In this document: piece by piece, positions 5,207 through 5,230 of the stretch
How positions within the stretch are numbered: position 1 is the first letter of the stretch
How the letters are laid out: every line of letters begins with the position of its first letter
DNA from: Sulfurospirillum sp. UBA6810
Lineage (GTDB): Bacteria; Campylobacterota; Campylobacteria; Campylobacterales; Sulfurospirillaceae
DNA: 5,230 nucleotides
Reading direction: 5' to 3'
Assembly (NCBI GenBank): GCA_002469305.1
Contig: DKEY01000077.1
Location: 6,658-11,887, forward strand
Position numbers and translations under genes: made by a program
The notes under the pieces: generated by a model
The model's database searches: none
What the model saw: only the letters and a program-made list of their open reading frames with translations
Told to the model about the DNA's origin: nothing

Positions 5207-5213
5207 TCACCTT
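5207..5213 (-). promoter_or_regulatory. Ribosome binding site of csrA
   Basis: AAGGTGA lies four bases before the csrA ATG at 5202. The remaining upstream bases (5214-5230) are AT-rich, with an alternating TATATAT run, but too few to call a promoter or the end of a preceding gene. Confidence 0.75.
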
Positions 5214-5230
5214 ATTTAATATATATTCTA

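Noticed and set aside
1..5230. tRNA, tmRNA (ssrA), CRISPR array or replication origin
   Set aside because: No cloverleaf, spaced repeat array or box cluster was seen; smpB is present but its RNA partner is not in the window.

Overview
This window most likely comes from a chromosome of the Campylobacterota (epsilonproteobacteria), probably a Sulfurimonas- or Sulfurovum-like free-living member. The evidence is the long CsrA (77 residues) with an epsilon-type sequence, the tight csrA-ispE-smpB grouping, the moderately AT-rich DNA and the compact overlapping genes. The genus is inferred from remembered gene order and was not tested by alignment.

Every real gene is on the minus strand, so transcription runs from high to low coordinates. 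In reading order: csrA (5202-4969), ispE (4972-4208), an uncharacterised 213-residue NDT/TIR-like Rossmann protein starting with TTG (4195-3554), a mazE-type antitoxin (3491-3261), a mazF/pemK-type toxin (3271-2960), smpB (2958-2497), a TlpA/ResA-like thioredoxin-fold lipoprotein (2432-1842), clpS (1842-1540) and the first 513 codons of clpA (1540 to the window edge). Only two gaps exceed 50 bases: 62 bases before mazE, with a consensus promoter, and 64 bases before the lipoprotein gene. There is no gene-free stretch over 300 bases, no RNA gene, no CRISPR array and no recognisable insertion sequence or terminator.

The housekeeping parts cover post-transcriptional regulation (CsrA), isoprenoid precursor synthesis (IspE), ribosome rescue (SmpB) and N-degron or regulated proteolysis (ClpS with ClpA). 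Junctions csrA/ispE (ATGA), lipoprotein/clpS (TAATG) and clpS/clpA (TGATG) overlap, which suggests translational coupling.

The unusual part is positions 2960-4207. It is a short, lower-GC module of the 213-residue gene plus a toxin-antitoxin pair, set between ispE and smpB. It looks like an accessory, possibly defence-related, insertion that kept the operon readable: the new genes face the same way, the toxin stop lies one base before the smpB start, and the module has its own strong promoter that can also read into smpB and the clp genes. MazF cleaves mRNA, SmpB rescues the ribosomes stalled on broken mRNA, and in E. coli ClpAP degrades MazE, so the neighbourhood is functionally suggestive. 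That link is inference.
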